Shown: piece after piece, positions 1 through 8,761 of the stretch
Numbering within the stretch: the stretch's first letter is position 1
Layout: each line of letters begins with the position of its first letter
From: Prostheceraeus crozeri
Lineage: Eukaryota > Platyhelminthes > Polycladida > Euryleptidae
Direction of reading: 5' to 3'
NCBI GenBank assembly: GCA_907163375.1
Contig: CAJQUW010007975.1
Span: 43,278 to 107,277 of the forward strand
DNA: 64,000 bases
The notes under the pieces: generated by a model
What the model saw: only the letters and a program-made list of their open reading frames with translations
What the model was told of the DNA's origin: nothing
Database searches by the model: none
Made by a program: the position numbers and the translations under genes

Positions 1-11
1 ACTCTAAAAGA

Positions 12-254
12 TTGTTAGCAGCTTTCAATATTGTGCTTGTCCTTTCCAATGATCCTACTAAGGAGAAGAAACTATTTCCTAATTTAATCATCAATGATAT
101 TCTACTTCCACCTTGGGATAGCAGAGTTAATCAACACTATCATGAAGTCACTAAACGTTTTAAGGAATTAAGTGTTCCCATTTTAAATGCTCGTTGTAGT
201 CGCTGCATTCATAATCAATGCTTTTTCCCTCCTATCTCAACACAGCTAAAGTAA
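12..254 (+). CDS. Unrecognised ORF at the window edge, E1
   Basis: An open frame of 80 codons begins near the window edge and ends at TAA 254, followed by a short AT-rich stretch with AATAAA-like words near 353. It contains a Cys pair (ARCSRC) near its C-terminus. No family was recognised. It may be the 3' end of a longer Polinton gene cut by the window, because the frame is also open to position 1. Low confidence that it is a gene of its own. Confidence 0.25.
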   Translation: MLAAFNIVLVLSNDPTKEKKLFPNLIINDILLPPWDSRVNQHYHEVTKRFKELSVPILNARCSRCIHNQCFFPPISTQLK

Positions 255-487
255 TGTTAGGTCATCATTGCTCTTTATATGTTAGCTACCAACTGTATCT
301 ATCTTATCTGTTTCAAACCCAAAATTTGTAATGCATGTTTGTTAAAATCGTTCAATAAATGCTTTATGAAAAGATTTGTTATTTCCATGCAACGGGTGGG
401 ATAGATAAAGGATGACAATGTCTCTCAAATGATTGTGGAACATTAAGTTTTCATAGACAAAGCTTAAAGGGAGCTATTCAAGATTAT

Positions 488-800
488 GTGATAACTTTTC
501 ATAAAGATGAGATCAGCATCAAATCAGTTATTGGTGATACTAGCACTCTATTTTTGAAGTTCATGGATACGTTTTCTAATAGATTTGTAATGGCGACATT
601 TGTTGCAAAAATTCATTTCAGCCATTTTGGGAAAGAAGAGGTAGAAGATCGTTTCTTCCACTTTGCTTCTTATTCGATGGAAGTTGTAAATAATCCTGAA
701 GAATTTTTTGACAGACATATTTGAAAAATTGCTCGACGTCTTGATGCATTTAACCATCATGGTAGCAGTCTAGTGATTAAAGCGATTTCACATATTCACA
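488..800 (+). pseudogene. Unrecognised Polinton gene fragment, E1
   Basis: The frame encodes a mixed alpha/beta-looking segment (FVAKIHFSHFG, then HFASYSMEVV and a Phe-rich helix). The layout resembles a domain seen at the start of several Polinton proteins, including the N-terminal part of the PolB gene in this same element: beta strands, a helix, then a GSG-like turn and a hydrophobic strand. The resemblance is by eye only. It lies directly upstream of the RING-like ORF and may belong to the same gene. It is broken. Confidence 0.3.
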
Positions 801-807
801 TTCAAGT

Positions 808-1152
808 TTGTATAAAAGAAACTTAAAGATGCAATGGTACATGATCGTAGCACAATTGGTTTTCGAGTTGTATCTGCTTACTCTCGAAGTATATTCCTTC
901 TGCACATATGTCTATTATTTAGAAAAGGCTAGCAAGTTTATGTCTTCGAAAAAACTAGCTTTAGAAGTTGTCAGCAAGAGTGAAAATATGTGCGATGTAT
1001 GTAAGCGAAAGGATGGAAGTGAAAAACGCATCTTTAAGAGATGTAAGCACACTTTCTGCCAGCGCTGTTTCATACGATACTGTATTCAACTTTGTCAATG
1101 TAGCCACTGTGATCTAGCTGATTTTGAGTGTCACTTCTGTCATAAAAGTTAG
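808..1152 (+). CDS. RING-finger-like zinc-binding protein, E1
   Basis: The C-terminal half carries a cross-brace zinc pattern: CDVC, about 14 residues, CKHTFCQRC, then further Cys and a final CSHC and CHFC. This C-x2-C / C-x-H-x3-C-x2-C / C-x2-C spacing is that of RING fingers, many of which are ubiquitin E3 ligases. The N-terminal 50 residues include a hydrophobic stretch (IVAQLVFELYLLTLEVY) that could be a membrane segment. It sits upstream of the structural gene block of E1. A role in modifying host or virion proteins is inference; RING proteins are common accessory genes of large DNA viruses but are not part of the Polinton core. Confidence 0.5.
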   Translation: MYKRNLKMQWYMIVAQLVFELYLLTLEVYSFCTYVYYLEKASKFMSSKKLALEVVSKSENMCDVCKRKDGSEKRIFKRCKHTFCQRCFIRYCIQLCQCSHCDLADFECHFCHKS

Positions 1153-1201
1153 CACCTATGCAAATGTGGAAAAATCAAGTTGCACCAATGGTTAAGAGAA
1201 A

Positions 1202-1552
1202 ATGGCGAAACGCAAAAGTCGAAAGTCTTGAAAATTTTCTGAGGCCATTCAAGCTCTCCGACGAATGAAAGGAAATCAGCGATATAATGCTATACGACCT
1301 GCTGATGATAAATTTATTCGAGAAATTGTTTCTCATGTGAGAAGTTTGAGGACAAAGAAATTACCACCACAACAACGAAAGTTACTTGAGCGACGTACTG
1401 CAAAATTGCGATTCATCTCCAATCCTAAAGTTACCCTTCAAAGAAAGAGGAAACTCTAACATAAAAGGGCGGTTTCCTTTCAGTGTTACTTCTGCTGTTA
1501 GCTCCTGTAGTAGGTGACCTATTGGGTAGGATCTTTAAACCCAAGCGTTAAT
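1202..1552 (+). pseudogene. Basic core-like small virion protein, E1
   Basis: The start context encodes MAKRKSRKS; the middle is strongly basic (IREIVSHVRSLRTKKL, RKLLERRTAKLRF); and a hydrophobic Leu/Val/Gly-rich tail coding segment follows near 1475-1540. This layout of basic body, Arg/Lys turn and Gly-rich hydrophobic tail is conserved in a short protein that precedes the ATPase in many invertebrate Polintons. It recalls adenovirus core or membrane-lytic peptides. Function as a DNA-condensing or membrane-active virion component is inference. The gene is broken. Confidence 0.5.
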
Positions 1553-1581
1553 TATGCAAATATTGAATGCCAAAGTATTAA

Positions 1582-2195
1582 AATGGATTTCAGACTTCAC
1601 TGTGATAAAGTTCTGACTGTATCAGGTCCATCCCATGCAGGTAAAACTGTTCTCACTCTGAATTTGTTAGACAAAAGAAAAGAATTGTTTAGGGAACCTA
1701 TCAATCGAGTGATTTGGTGTTATGGCATTTATCAACCGTCACTCTTTCAGGAATTGCAACGTTGTAACTTTATTCGAAATGAATTATTCCAGTGGATACG
1801 ATTCAGTCCAATGATGTCGTTGTATTGGATGATCTATTAAAAGAAAGCAACAATTCTAAAGATGTTACAGATATGTTCACTCGCGCACACATCACAAAAG
1901 GTGCTTTATAATCTATATCACGCAAAATTTGTTTCCTGATAGCAAAGAAGCCCGCACACGAAACCTGAATACACACTATTACGCTATTTTTAAGAATCCA
2001 CGAGATAGAAGTCAATTTGAAATTTTAGCGCGACAAGTTGCGCCAAGTGGTTCAAAAGCCTTAATTGAAATGTTTCAAGCAGCAACTGAAAAACCACACG
2101 GTTACTTATTTATTGATTTTACACAAGAGTGTCCGGAAAAATATGGATTTCGAAGTGATATTTTAAAAAAGCCTATGATTATCTACAAACTATGA
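1582..2195 (+). pseudogene. Polinton packaging ATPase (FtsK/HerA superfamily), E1
   Basis: The product starts MDFRLHCDKVLTVSG and carries a P-loop GPSHAGKT close to the N-terminus, followed by LTLNLLDKR. The second half has the helical region FKNPRDRSQFEILARQV and the C-terminal PHGYLFIDFTQE block typical of Polinton ATPases. In Polintons and related viruses this enzyme is thought to drive DNA into the preformed capsid. It follows the core-like gene and overlaps by a few bases the start of the next conserved gene. The copy is broken. Confidence 0.85.
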
Positions 2196-2824
2196 GTTCT
2201 TGTTCTCGCATGGTTGTTATTCCTCAAGATGAATATATGCAATTGACTGCTATGCGACAAGTAAGACAACCTCTCGCAAATCAAGTTCATAAGAATAAAT
2301 AAAATTATCAGCAAAATGCGCATACCAAAGATCCACATCGTGCTGTATTATTACAATCGGAAACTGTCGGAGAATTAAAAAATTTGAAGAATAAGATGCG
2401 TGACTCTGTTTCGAATGCTACACCTTTAGCATCTCGCGCACATGCAATGTCACTTTTCAACAGCATTGAACCATATCTCACTGTGAATGATAGAAGTGAA
2501 ATCATTTCAGATGAAAATGAAATTATTAACGCTTCACGTTATGAAGACTTGATTCAGTATGCAACACGCAGAAAGCGCCTTCAAGGCTATGTCCCATCTG
2601 GTTGGTTTTACTTTCTTAAACTATTGAAAAAGCACAATGTTCCAAAATTTGTTTTGAATAATGAAACATTGAAAGAACTTGATTCTATTTCAGCAGTTGA
2701 TGCTATTTCATCTACTTCACCGGTTAAGAGTAAAATTAAACTGCCAAGGAATTGGTTTAAGAGATCACCTTCCAAATCCCCTCCCACACCAATCAAGCAA
2801 ACAAGGGGAAGAGAACGACGTTGA
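2192..2824 (+). pseudogene. Conserved small Polinton protein downstream of ATPase, E1
   Basis: The start codon overlaps the end of the ATPase gene (ATGA-type overlap) and encodes MVVIPQDEYMQL, a beginning that I know from the gene next to the ATPase in many invertebrate Polintons. The C-terminal half (ASRYEDLIQYATRR, then VPSGWFYFLKLL) looks like a small helical domain, and the tail is basic and Pro/Ser-rich (SPSKSPPTP). Function is unknown; a virion or DNA-bound role is possible from the basic tail. Broken. Confidence 0.5.
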
Positions 2825-2864
2825 AGAACTCCTCCAAATAAATACATGTTCTCATACTATTAAT

Positions 2865-3068
2865 ATGAAGCAGATGTGTTGCTTACCATGTAATGAGCCG
2901 CCGGAAGTAAATGTAACTGTAACTTGTACTTGCTGTGCCAGCTCTCACAAGGGGACTCCTAAGCAATGTAAACGTAAATCCCATAAATCCTGTGGTTGTT
3001 GTAAATGCAAAACGGTAGGAAAGCAAAAATATGAGAAGAAGGAGAAAGAGTCAGTCGTCATCGGATGA
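2865..3068 (+). CDS. Cysteine-rich small protein, E1
   Basis: The 67-residue product is dense in Cys (MCCLPCNEPPE, TCTCCASS, SCGCCKCK) and ends in a Lys-rich tail. No known zinc-finger consensus fits cleanly, but the pairs could bind metal. Its 3' end overlaps the start of the integrase gene in another frame. It could be a real small gene or the remnant of a zinc-binding N-terminal module. No function is assigned. Confidence 0.35.
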   Translation: MKQMCCLPCNEPPEVNVTVTCTCCASSHKGTPKQCKRKSHKSCGCCKCKTVGKQKYEKKEKESVVIG

Positions 3069-3540
3069 ACTTTTAAAGTCAATATATTATGATGTAAAAC
3101 ATCCGGCAGGATTTGTATCTATAAAGAAATTGTCAAAAGCGAGTGGTCTTCCACACTCACAAATTAAACAATGATTTAAGGGTCAATCTACATATCCACT
3201 CCACAAACAAGCGAAAAAGAAGTACCGGACCCGTCATTATATTGCTCATGACATTGATGAATAGTGGCATGCAGATTTGTGTGACGTTGCCTCTATTTCA
3301 AAACATAACTCGGGCAATAATTTTATTTTAACCGTCATTGATATTTTCTCGCGTTATGCGTGGGCTCAACCTTTAAAAACTAAAGAAGGTAAACGAGTAG
3401 CAAAGGCATTCCAGGAAATTTTCCGAGAGGGTCGTATTCCAAAGAAAATTCCGAGTGATCAAGGAGAAGAATTCGAAAATCAGCATGTGCGAAGATTTTT
3501 TGAGAGATATGATATTGAGTTGTTTAATGTAAAGCAGGGA
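3031..3540 (+). pseudogene. Polinton integrase (rve family), E1
   Basis: After a basic start (RRRRKSQSSS) and an N-terminal segment with FVSIKKLSKASGLP, the catalytic core is clear: HADLCDVAS holds the first Asp, FILTVIDIFSRYAWA is the family signature, and IPSDQGEEFEN holds the second Asp. The enzyme inserts the element DNA into host chromosomes and makes the short target duplication. It lies between the small protein block and the MCP. The copy is incomplete and broken; the downstream part is replaced by unrelated sequence. Confidence 0.85.
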
Positions 3541-3860
3541 TGCAGAGTCCTATCATTTTGATAGGACTCCGACTCCGACTACGGGGGTTGATAGGACTCC
3601 GACTCCGGATGTTAAGTGTAAAAAGCCTAGTTTTTTGAAAAACTAACCGGTAATCTACATCATAGATCATTATGGGCTCAGCTAAACCAATGTTGGTGAT
3701 CATTGCTGTATCAATTATCAATCATTATAGATGAAAGTTTATCAATTGTCGCTTTAAGTTGGTTTGCTTTGATTAAAGATAGTAAAGTATGTCAGCTATA
3801 GGGTCCACTTAATTTAGACTTCTTCAGACAATAAAAAAATTTTTACTCTGCAATACCAGT
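3541..3860 (+). repeat. Rearranged spacer with GGACTCCGACTCC repeats
   Basis: No gene is seen here. The first 90 bases hold an inverted repeat around AGAGTCCTATC / GATAGGACTC and two copies of GATAGGACTCCGACTCCG separated by about 30 bases. The remainder is AT-rich. The sequence interrupts normal Polinton gene content between integrase and MCP. It looks like a small inserted repeat or a scar of rearrangement. Confidence 0.45.
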
Positions 3861-4586
3861 ATGCGACTCAAACTTACATTGAATACGCCTGAATTTTTGT
3901 TGAATGCATTTGCTTCAGTTGTGAAATTTAAAAATCATATGGAAGATATTACAGTATACATTCGTCGAGTGGTGGCTAATCCAAGTGTAATTAGTGGACA
4001 TGCTGAGGGTCTTAACCTCAACAATGCCATTTATCCCATTCAACATACAAAGCTTCTCACATTTACTATTCCTAAAGATCAAAAGAGTTTTATGAAAGAT
4101 GGTCTTTTTCCATCGGAAGCGCCAAAGCTCCTCATGGTAGCAATGGTTGAAAATGATGCATTCAATGGTAATGTCAAGAAGAATCTTTTCAACTTCAAAC
4201 ACAACAATTTAAGTGAAATTGCTTTGCGTGGTAATGGTGTTAGTCATCCTGGTCCACCCTATAAACCAGATTTTACTTCTTATCAATTTCTTCGTAGTTA
4301 TGTTGATTATATGAATGTCTTTGGCTTTTACAACACAGACAATACCAACGGACTCACAATGAAAGAGTTTAAAAATGGATATACTGTTTATGCATTTGAT
4401 TTGACTGCCGACAGCGATATTAGTGCACCTTATCGTCAAGCAAACGTTCCTCATAATATTCGCTTGGATCTGGAGTTCAAAACAACGTTAACTGAGACGA
4501 TCAATGTATTAATTTATGCAGTCTTTGATTCAAGTATTGAAATAACTAAGTATCGTGACGTGATTCTTCACTATAATCGCTTATGA
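3861..4586 (+). pseudogene. Polinton major capsid protein, C-terminal part (F54H12.2-like), E1
   Basis: The 241 residues match, from memory, the second jelly roll of Polinton hexon-like major capsid proteins: the block VYIRRVVANPSV, the motif YPIQHTKLLTFTIP, the signature AMVENDAFNGNVKKNLFNF, then the FLRSYVDYMN and GYTVYAFDLT blocks and a conserved end (NVLIYAVFDS...ITKYRDVI). Full-length family members are around 450-650 residues, so only the C-terminal half is present. The MCP builds the trimeric capsomers of the icosahedral shell. The stop overlaps the start of the protease gene by four bases, as in a compact gene block. Confidence 0.85.
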
Positions 4587-5018
4587 GTTGGTTGAATGCT
4601 GACGATATAAAGACTAAAAGCTTTTGATAATGTCTATTCGCTAGAAACCTTACCGACTACAGTAAAACAGTATCCCATCTTTATCGTATTGAACACTCAT
4701 TCACAGAATTTAGAAGGTGAGCATTGGAAAGCTATCTTTATTGGAAAAGGCAGACGTGGTGAACTATTTGACTCTCTTGCTCAACCTCCGAATACATGTA
4801 TAGCAACACAGCAGTGGTTGAGAAAACATACTCGTCAATATCAACGAAATGAGCGCATACTGCAACATCCACTTTCATCAACCTGTGGTGCTTTCGTATT
4901 GTACTTCATTTTAAAACGTTTACATGTTCACCAATTTAAATCTGTTATTCAAAAGTTTTCATGTAATTCATCTTCTAATGAAAAGATGATTTGTATGTTC
5001 TATGATGATTTGGAATAA
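4583..5018 (+). pseudogene. Adenovirus-type maturation protease (C5/Ulp1-like), E1
   Basis: The start MSWLNADD overlaps the MCP stop. The catalytic His lies in LEGEHWKAIFIG, the acidic residue in FDSLAQPP, and the nucleophile Cys in LSSTCGAFVLYFI, preceded by the conserved Gln/His-rich segment. This order (His, Asp, Cys) is that of adenain and the Ulp1 peptidases. The family cleaves capsid precursors during maturation. A paired AATAAA-like motif follows at about 5015-5040, where it faces the end of the opposite-strand gene. The copy is broken. Confidence 0.85.
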
Positions 5019-5047
5019 AAAACATCGTGTTGGAATAAAAATTGTTT

Positions 5048-5623
5048 TTATTTTACAATCCTTTGGGTATGTACATACTCGATTAGATAGTCTAGGATCG
5101 TATCTGCTTGCATTTCAGATTTCAGTCCAGTGATGATAACTTTACTATTATGAAAGATTGCAACATGTACAGGTAACCAGCAGCTAATGAGAGTCGCAGG
5201 AAAAAGTTCGGGCTCATAGCACAAATTAAAACTGCTGGTATGAATCTTTAAAAACGATACATCTTCACTCAATTGAGTAGAGATCACCATATTGTCCACA
5301 GTCAGATTCGACATCATACACTTCTCCCTCTTCCATATCAGTTGTAGTAGTTTCTGCAGCTCTAAGCGCATTACCGCGCTGATGAATGAGAAAGGGCGCC
5401 GAGAATCTGTACAGTTCCATTTGGGAAGAGTTGAAGATTCCGTAAATTGCTCATCTTCACCACTAACGTTTCCGGCCGACCCGGCTAATACTTGCTGTTT
5501 GGAATTTGTTGATGTAATGTTGCGAGATCGATTTTGGTATAGAGTATGATGTGTCGGAGAATGTTGACGATGGTGTAGCGATGACGTTTCATGATGAAGA
5601 AATGAGTAAATAGAGCGATGCAT
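5048..5623 (-). CDS. TATA-binding-protein-like (TBP-fold) protein, E1
   Basis: Residues about 105-185 of this 191-codon frame follow one half-repeat of the TBP core. A strand (VDNMVISTQL) and a helix-loop come first, then CYEPELFPATLI, then VHVAIFHNSKVIITGLKSE and a final helix. In cellular TBP the second repeat reads YEPELFPGLIYR, then IVLLIFVSGKVVLTGAK, a near match in order and spacing. The first ~100 residues are low-complexity (His/Ser/Thr/Asn-rich) and unlike TBP. A TATAAAAG box lies only 5 bp upstream of the first ATG, so the mRNA start should fall inside the frame. Met85 (5371) or Met103/104 (5317/5314) is then the likelier start. It converges with the protease gene. A role in steering host RNA polymerase to the element's promoters is inference. 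Confidence 0.6.
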   Translation of the reverse strand: MHRSIYSFLHHETSSLHHRQHSPTHHTLYQNRSRNITSTNSKQQVLAGSAGNVSGEDEQFTESSTLPKWNCTDSRRPFSFISAVMRLELQKLLQLIWKREKCMMSNLTVDNMVISTQLSEDVSFLKIHTSSFNLCYEPELFPATLISCWLPVHVAIFHNSKVIITGLKSEMQADTILDYLIEYVHTQRIVK

Positions 5624-6325
5624 CTTCCTTTTATACTTTTCCCAACTGCCTTAATGAAATGTGAAGTAGATAGAAAGTTGTGAATGATAGATTTGAATTC
5701 GCTGTTTGTTGAGTCGCAACTATATGCGATTTCCTATGCGTGAATGTTTTTTCATATAGAAGTATTTCAAGTCCTTCATAATATGATTTAGAGACTGAAA
5801 ATGTCGATATGATAAAGCAAATACTCTACTTCCATTTCCAGTATATTCTTTGAAACATACGTCTCGTTCATGATCAATCTCAACATATTGTAGGAAATCC
5901 AATTTCCAAGTCTTCATGATAGAGTGTGACATTGTGTTGAAGATGATGTCTGATTAAGATTTGCGTAGCAATGCGATGAACTCGCGACGAATGAATGACA
6001 TAATGGAGCGATGTACACATTTTTCATACTTTTCCCAATTGCATTTGCAAAATGAGAAATAGATGGAGAGATGAGAATGATAGATTTGAATTTCATTTCT
6101 GTGATGTTGAAGCCAAACTTGATTACCCAAGGAGATGAATTTCAACGTTTTAAAATATTCCAAATCCCTCATGATATCACTAAGATTGAAAAATTGTCGC
6201 CATGTTAATGTAATTCCTTTCGATGTATTTCACAAGAAGTCTTGAAATGAACGTTTCAATCGCAATCAACTTTAATATATTGTAGAGATTCCAAAATCCA
6301 AGTCTTCATGATGTTATGCAAATTG
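5575..6325 (-). repeat. Tandem duplication (~390 bp) upstream of the TBP-like gene, with small ORF copies
   Basis: Two diverged copies lie in tandem, about 5575-5945 and 5960-6325. Shared landmarks on the plus strand are GAGCGATG, ACTTTTCCCAA, GAATGATAGATTTGAATT and CCAAGTCTTCATGAT. On the minus strand the left copy holds a 70-codon frame (5932-5720) starting MKTW after a few residues, with LDFLQYVEIDHERDVCFKE; the right copy holds its decayed relative, starting MKTWILESLQYIKVD. The product is not recognised. The unit combines a short protein and the promoter of the following gene, suggesting local duplication of a gene-plus-promoter cassette. Confidence 0.5.
5628..5635 (-). promoter_or_regulatory. 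TATA box of the TBP-like gene
   Basis: On the minus strand the sequence reads TATAAAAG. The spacing to the first ATG (5 bp) implies transcription starting about 25-30 bp downstream, inside the nominal ORF. A decayed copy of the same segment (GGGAAAAGTATGAAAAATG on the minus strand, near 6018-6036) lies in the upstream duplicate. Confidence 0.5.
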
Positions 6326-6345
6326 GTAATGTATAGATAACCGAA

Positions 6346-7572
6346 ATGAAAATGTCATTCTATCATGTTTTGCTTAGCAATGTGGCAACAAATAGATTTG
6401 TTGGCAATCGAGCTGCTATCTTTTCTACTCCCATTGATAATACACAACAGCTGAATGGAAAGTGGGAAGTAGGCGTCACCCAAGTTGTTCACAGTAACTA
6501 TGTCTATGCTTTTGATCATGAAGTGATGACTATTAATATGAGACGCACAGATGCCTATCAGTGTGAAGAGGGATGTCGAGTTTACATTCCCAAATGGCCG
6601 AAGAAAGATTTCTCAACATGTAAAAAAATCGTATTTGATTTCCTGAATAAAGCATGTAGACACATTGTCGAGTTTAGTCCCCACAATGGTGTATATGATT
6701 ATATGTGTCATCCAGTTGATAAAGATTGGATTGTTGCTTTGAGTCCGAGTTTAAGAAATAATTTAGGTTACTTTGCTAGCGCCTTGACAAGCTAGGATAA
6801 TTATAAAGCTAATTTCTATCCAAGAGGTTGCAAAAATTTAATTTATAAAGAGAAAGCCTATTATGTGGATCTTATTCCGAAAAATGAAAAGACGTTGGTG
6901 AAGAAGATTGTGATTAAGGCAAGAAAGACGAACATGACTCCTGAAGCATTATTGAAGAAATTTAATTATCTCCTTCGAGTAGATGGTGAACAAGTGGCAA
7001 CATTAACTTACAACAAATTGTCTAATAATATCGTAATCAATAAACTAAATGATGATGATCTAGTATTGGTTTGTTCAGAAGATTTTCATCAGTTCTTGCG
7101 ACATCGTTCTGCAGCTCTTCATGGAAAATTTAATATGCGCTATCGGGGACATAATAGTTCAAATCAATTTGATACAGAATGGTTCGTATCTTTATACAGA
7201 AAGTGTATAGATCCTTTAGGTGGTATCTTACATAAAACAAGAGTGTTGACACCTCGCATTATCACTTCAGTGAAATTGGCTATAAATTATTTGAATGAAG
7301 TGATTAATGAACAGCATATTTCCTTTTCTGAAAAAGAAGGTGTTCCGTCTCTTAGTGTAAGTGGGAAAAATATTGAGCTGATTATGGATAATAACCTAAT
7401 GGACATTTTGGGATTTGATCAAAATACTTTTAAAAGTGGTACTGTAACAAAAGCTAGCGCGAGCATGTCGTCATCGCGTCGTGTTAACTATTTTCAGATA
7501 TATTCCAATATTGGTGAAGATGTACGTGTTGGAGATGTTAGTAGTAGTAGTGCTTTATTTGATAAGGAATGA
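6346..7572 (+). pseudogene. Penton-like (single jelly-roll) protein A, upstream part, E1
   Basis: The start MKMSFYHVLLSNVATNRF and the motif LNGKWEVGVTQV match the conserved beginning of a Polinton virion protein family. Further on, SVKLAINYLNEVI, LMDILGFDQNTFKSGT and FQIYSNIGEDVRVGDV correspond to its central and late blocks (LLGF, IYxNL, VGD). This family has the features assigned to the Polinton minor capsid (penton) protein, though the long middle region (TPEALLKKFNYLL, DTEWFVSLYRKC) is extra. It is followed by an inserted LINE fragment and then by the gene's last block at 8050-8253. Broken. Confidence 0.6.
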
Positions 7573-7599
7573 AAATCAAGCTTTACAATTTCAGTTGTT

Positions 7600-8030
7600 C
7601 ACACACAAAGGAAAATCAACGGTTAGCATAACGTATTATAAAAGGGAAAAATGAATTGTATCGAACAATAGGACGAGAAAAGTAACTGTAAAATTTAGAA
7701 GTTCTGAGTAAAGTAATTGGCACGAACTTGAACAGAATATGTTGAGGAGTTTTGCAGATATTCTTGAACAGACGATAACTGAGACAAATGCGACGCTTGG
7801 CGATATTGTCAGAAGAGCAGTAGCATTGTCCACTCGAGTTGCTGAAGATTATCTTGTGTGCTCGTTTGTCCATTATTTGCATCGCTTCAGCCCAATGATC
7901 ATTGATCTCAACGTAACACGGACACGCATATTCGAAGAGAGAGCGTATATACGAACTATTCGATAGTGACACCAAGAATGCTTAATGAATTCACGACTTG
8001 AAAATGAGGAAAGATATCAGGAGAGAATGT
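7600..8030 (-). mobile_element. LINE fragment (CR1/Jockey-like RT C-terminus) inserted in penton-like gene A
   Basis: On the minus strand a 119-codon frame (7975-7616) reads YIRSLFEYACPCYVEINDHW, then MDKRAHKII, and ends R-x2-SFFPFIIRYAN. These match the end of the RT ORF in CR1/Jockey-type LINEs (SxLEYA, LQxRAxKxI, SFFPxxIRxWN). A similar block lies in the LINE at 19.2 kb (SLLEYASPVFVGIN). The fragment is heavily 5'-truncated, as is usual for these retrotransposons, and splits the penton-like gene. Exact edges were not resolved; no target duplication was identified. Confidence 0.7.
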
Positions 8031-8049
8031 TGAAGCTCCACTTCTAGCA

Positions 8050-8253
8050 ATGATGCCCTACCAACCAAAAAGCTGCAGTGTTCTATCTGAGCATACTTTT
8101 AAGAAAGTGCATTATACAAACTTGAAATCAAACTATATACCACAAATTGATCTTGCAATTTTTGACGATGCTGGTGCACTGATTCCTTCTCACAAGGATG
8201 CTGTGACAAGTATCACACTCCATTTCCGAATGGTTGAATTAAAGTTGCATTAA
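8050..8253 (+). pseudogene. Penton-like protein A, C-terminal part, E1
   Basis: The frame encodes SNYIPQIDLAIFDDAGALIP followed by DAVTSITLHFR. The pattern (I-x-I-x-DDxGxxIPF, then VxITLHFR) is the conserved last strand pair of the Polinton penton-like family, and the E2 equivalent ends ITDEKGQEINFGG...IDLLVREV. This is the 3' end of the gene that begins at 6346; the LINE fragment lies between. Confidence 0.6.
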
Positions 8254-8291
8254 AGAATTAATGCAAAAGAGTAGAAATACATGTTTCCAAT

Positions 8292-8757
8292 GTGAATGAT
8301 ATGGAAAGTGAAAACAAGGATTCGTTTCCAATTTACTTACCCAGTAATGCTTCTATGAATAAATTTCCCAATAATAAACCATCAGACTATCGAGTAGAAT
8401 TAAATCGTCCATTACTTCTAGAAGGTGAATGGGAAGTAGGTGTTTCCAGCATTTGCAATGATAGTAATATTCTGAATGTGAATGAATTGGAAGAAATGGT
8501 ATTGACTCCTCGCACCCATGATGAAATGACGATGAATATTACATTCAAGTTTCCATACAATTTAATATCAGATGGAAAGTGGAATTATGAATGGAATCAG
8601 TTAGAATCAGATTATTATGAATGATCAGATGAAGATAAAATCATTAAGGCATTTAATAGTGGTAATGCTTCTATTATGAAAAATAGGGGTCAGAAAGTTT
8701 ATGAGTTTGCTATCTATGAATGGCATGGGAGACATTTCTATCGTTTTCACTCTTTTA
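8292..8757 (+). pseudogene. Penton-like protein B, upstream part, E1
   Basis: The product begins with an acidic stretch, then FPIYLPSNASMNKFPNNK, SDYRVELNRPLLL and EGEWEVGVSSI. The YLPSNAS and LEGEWEVGV motifs are the start signature of the Polinton penton-like family and are clearer here than in paralogue A. The gene is interrupted by the piggyBac at 8762 (target site 8758-8761) and resumes after 11186. Confidence 0.6.
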
Positions 8758-8761
8758 CTAA

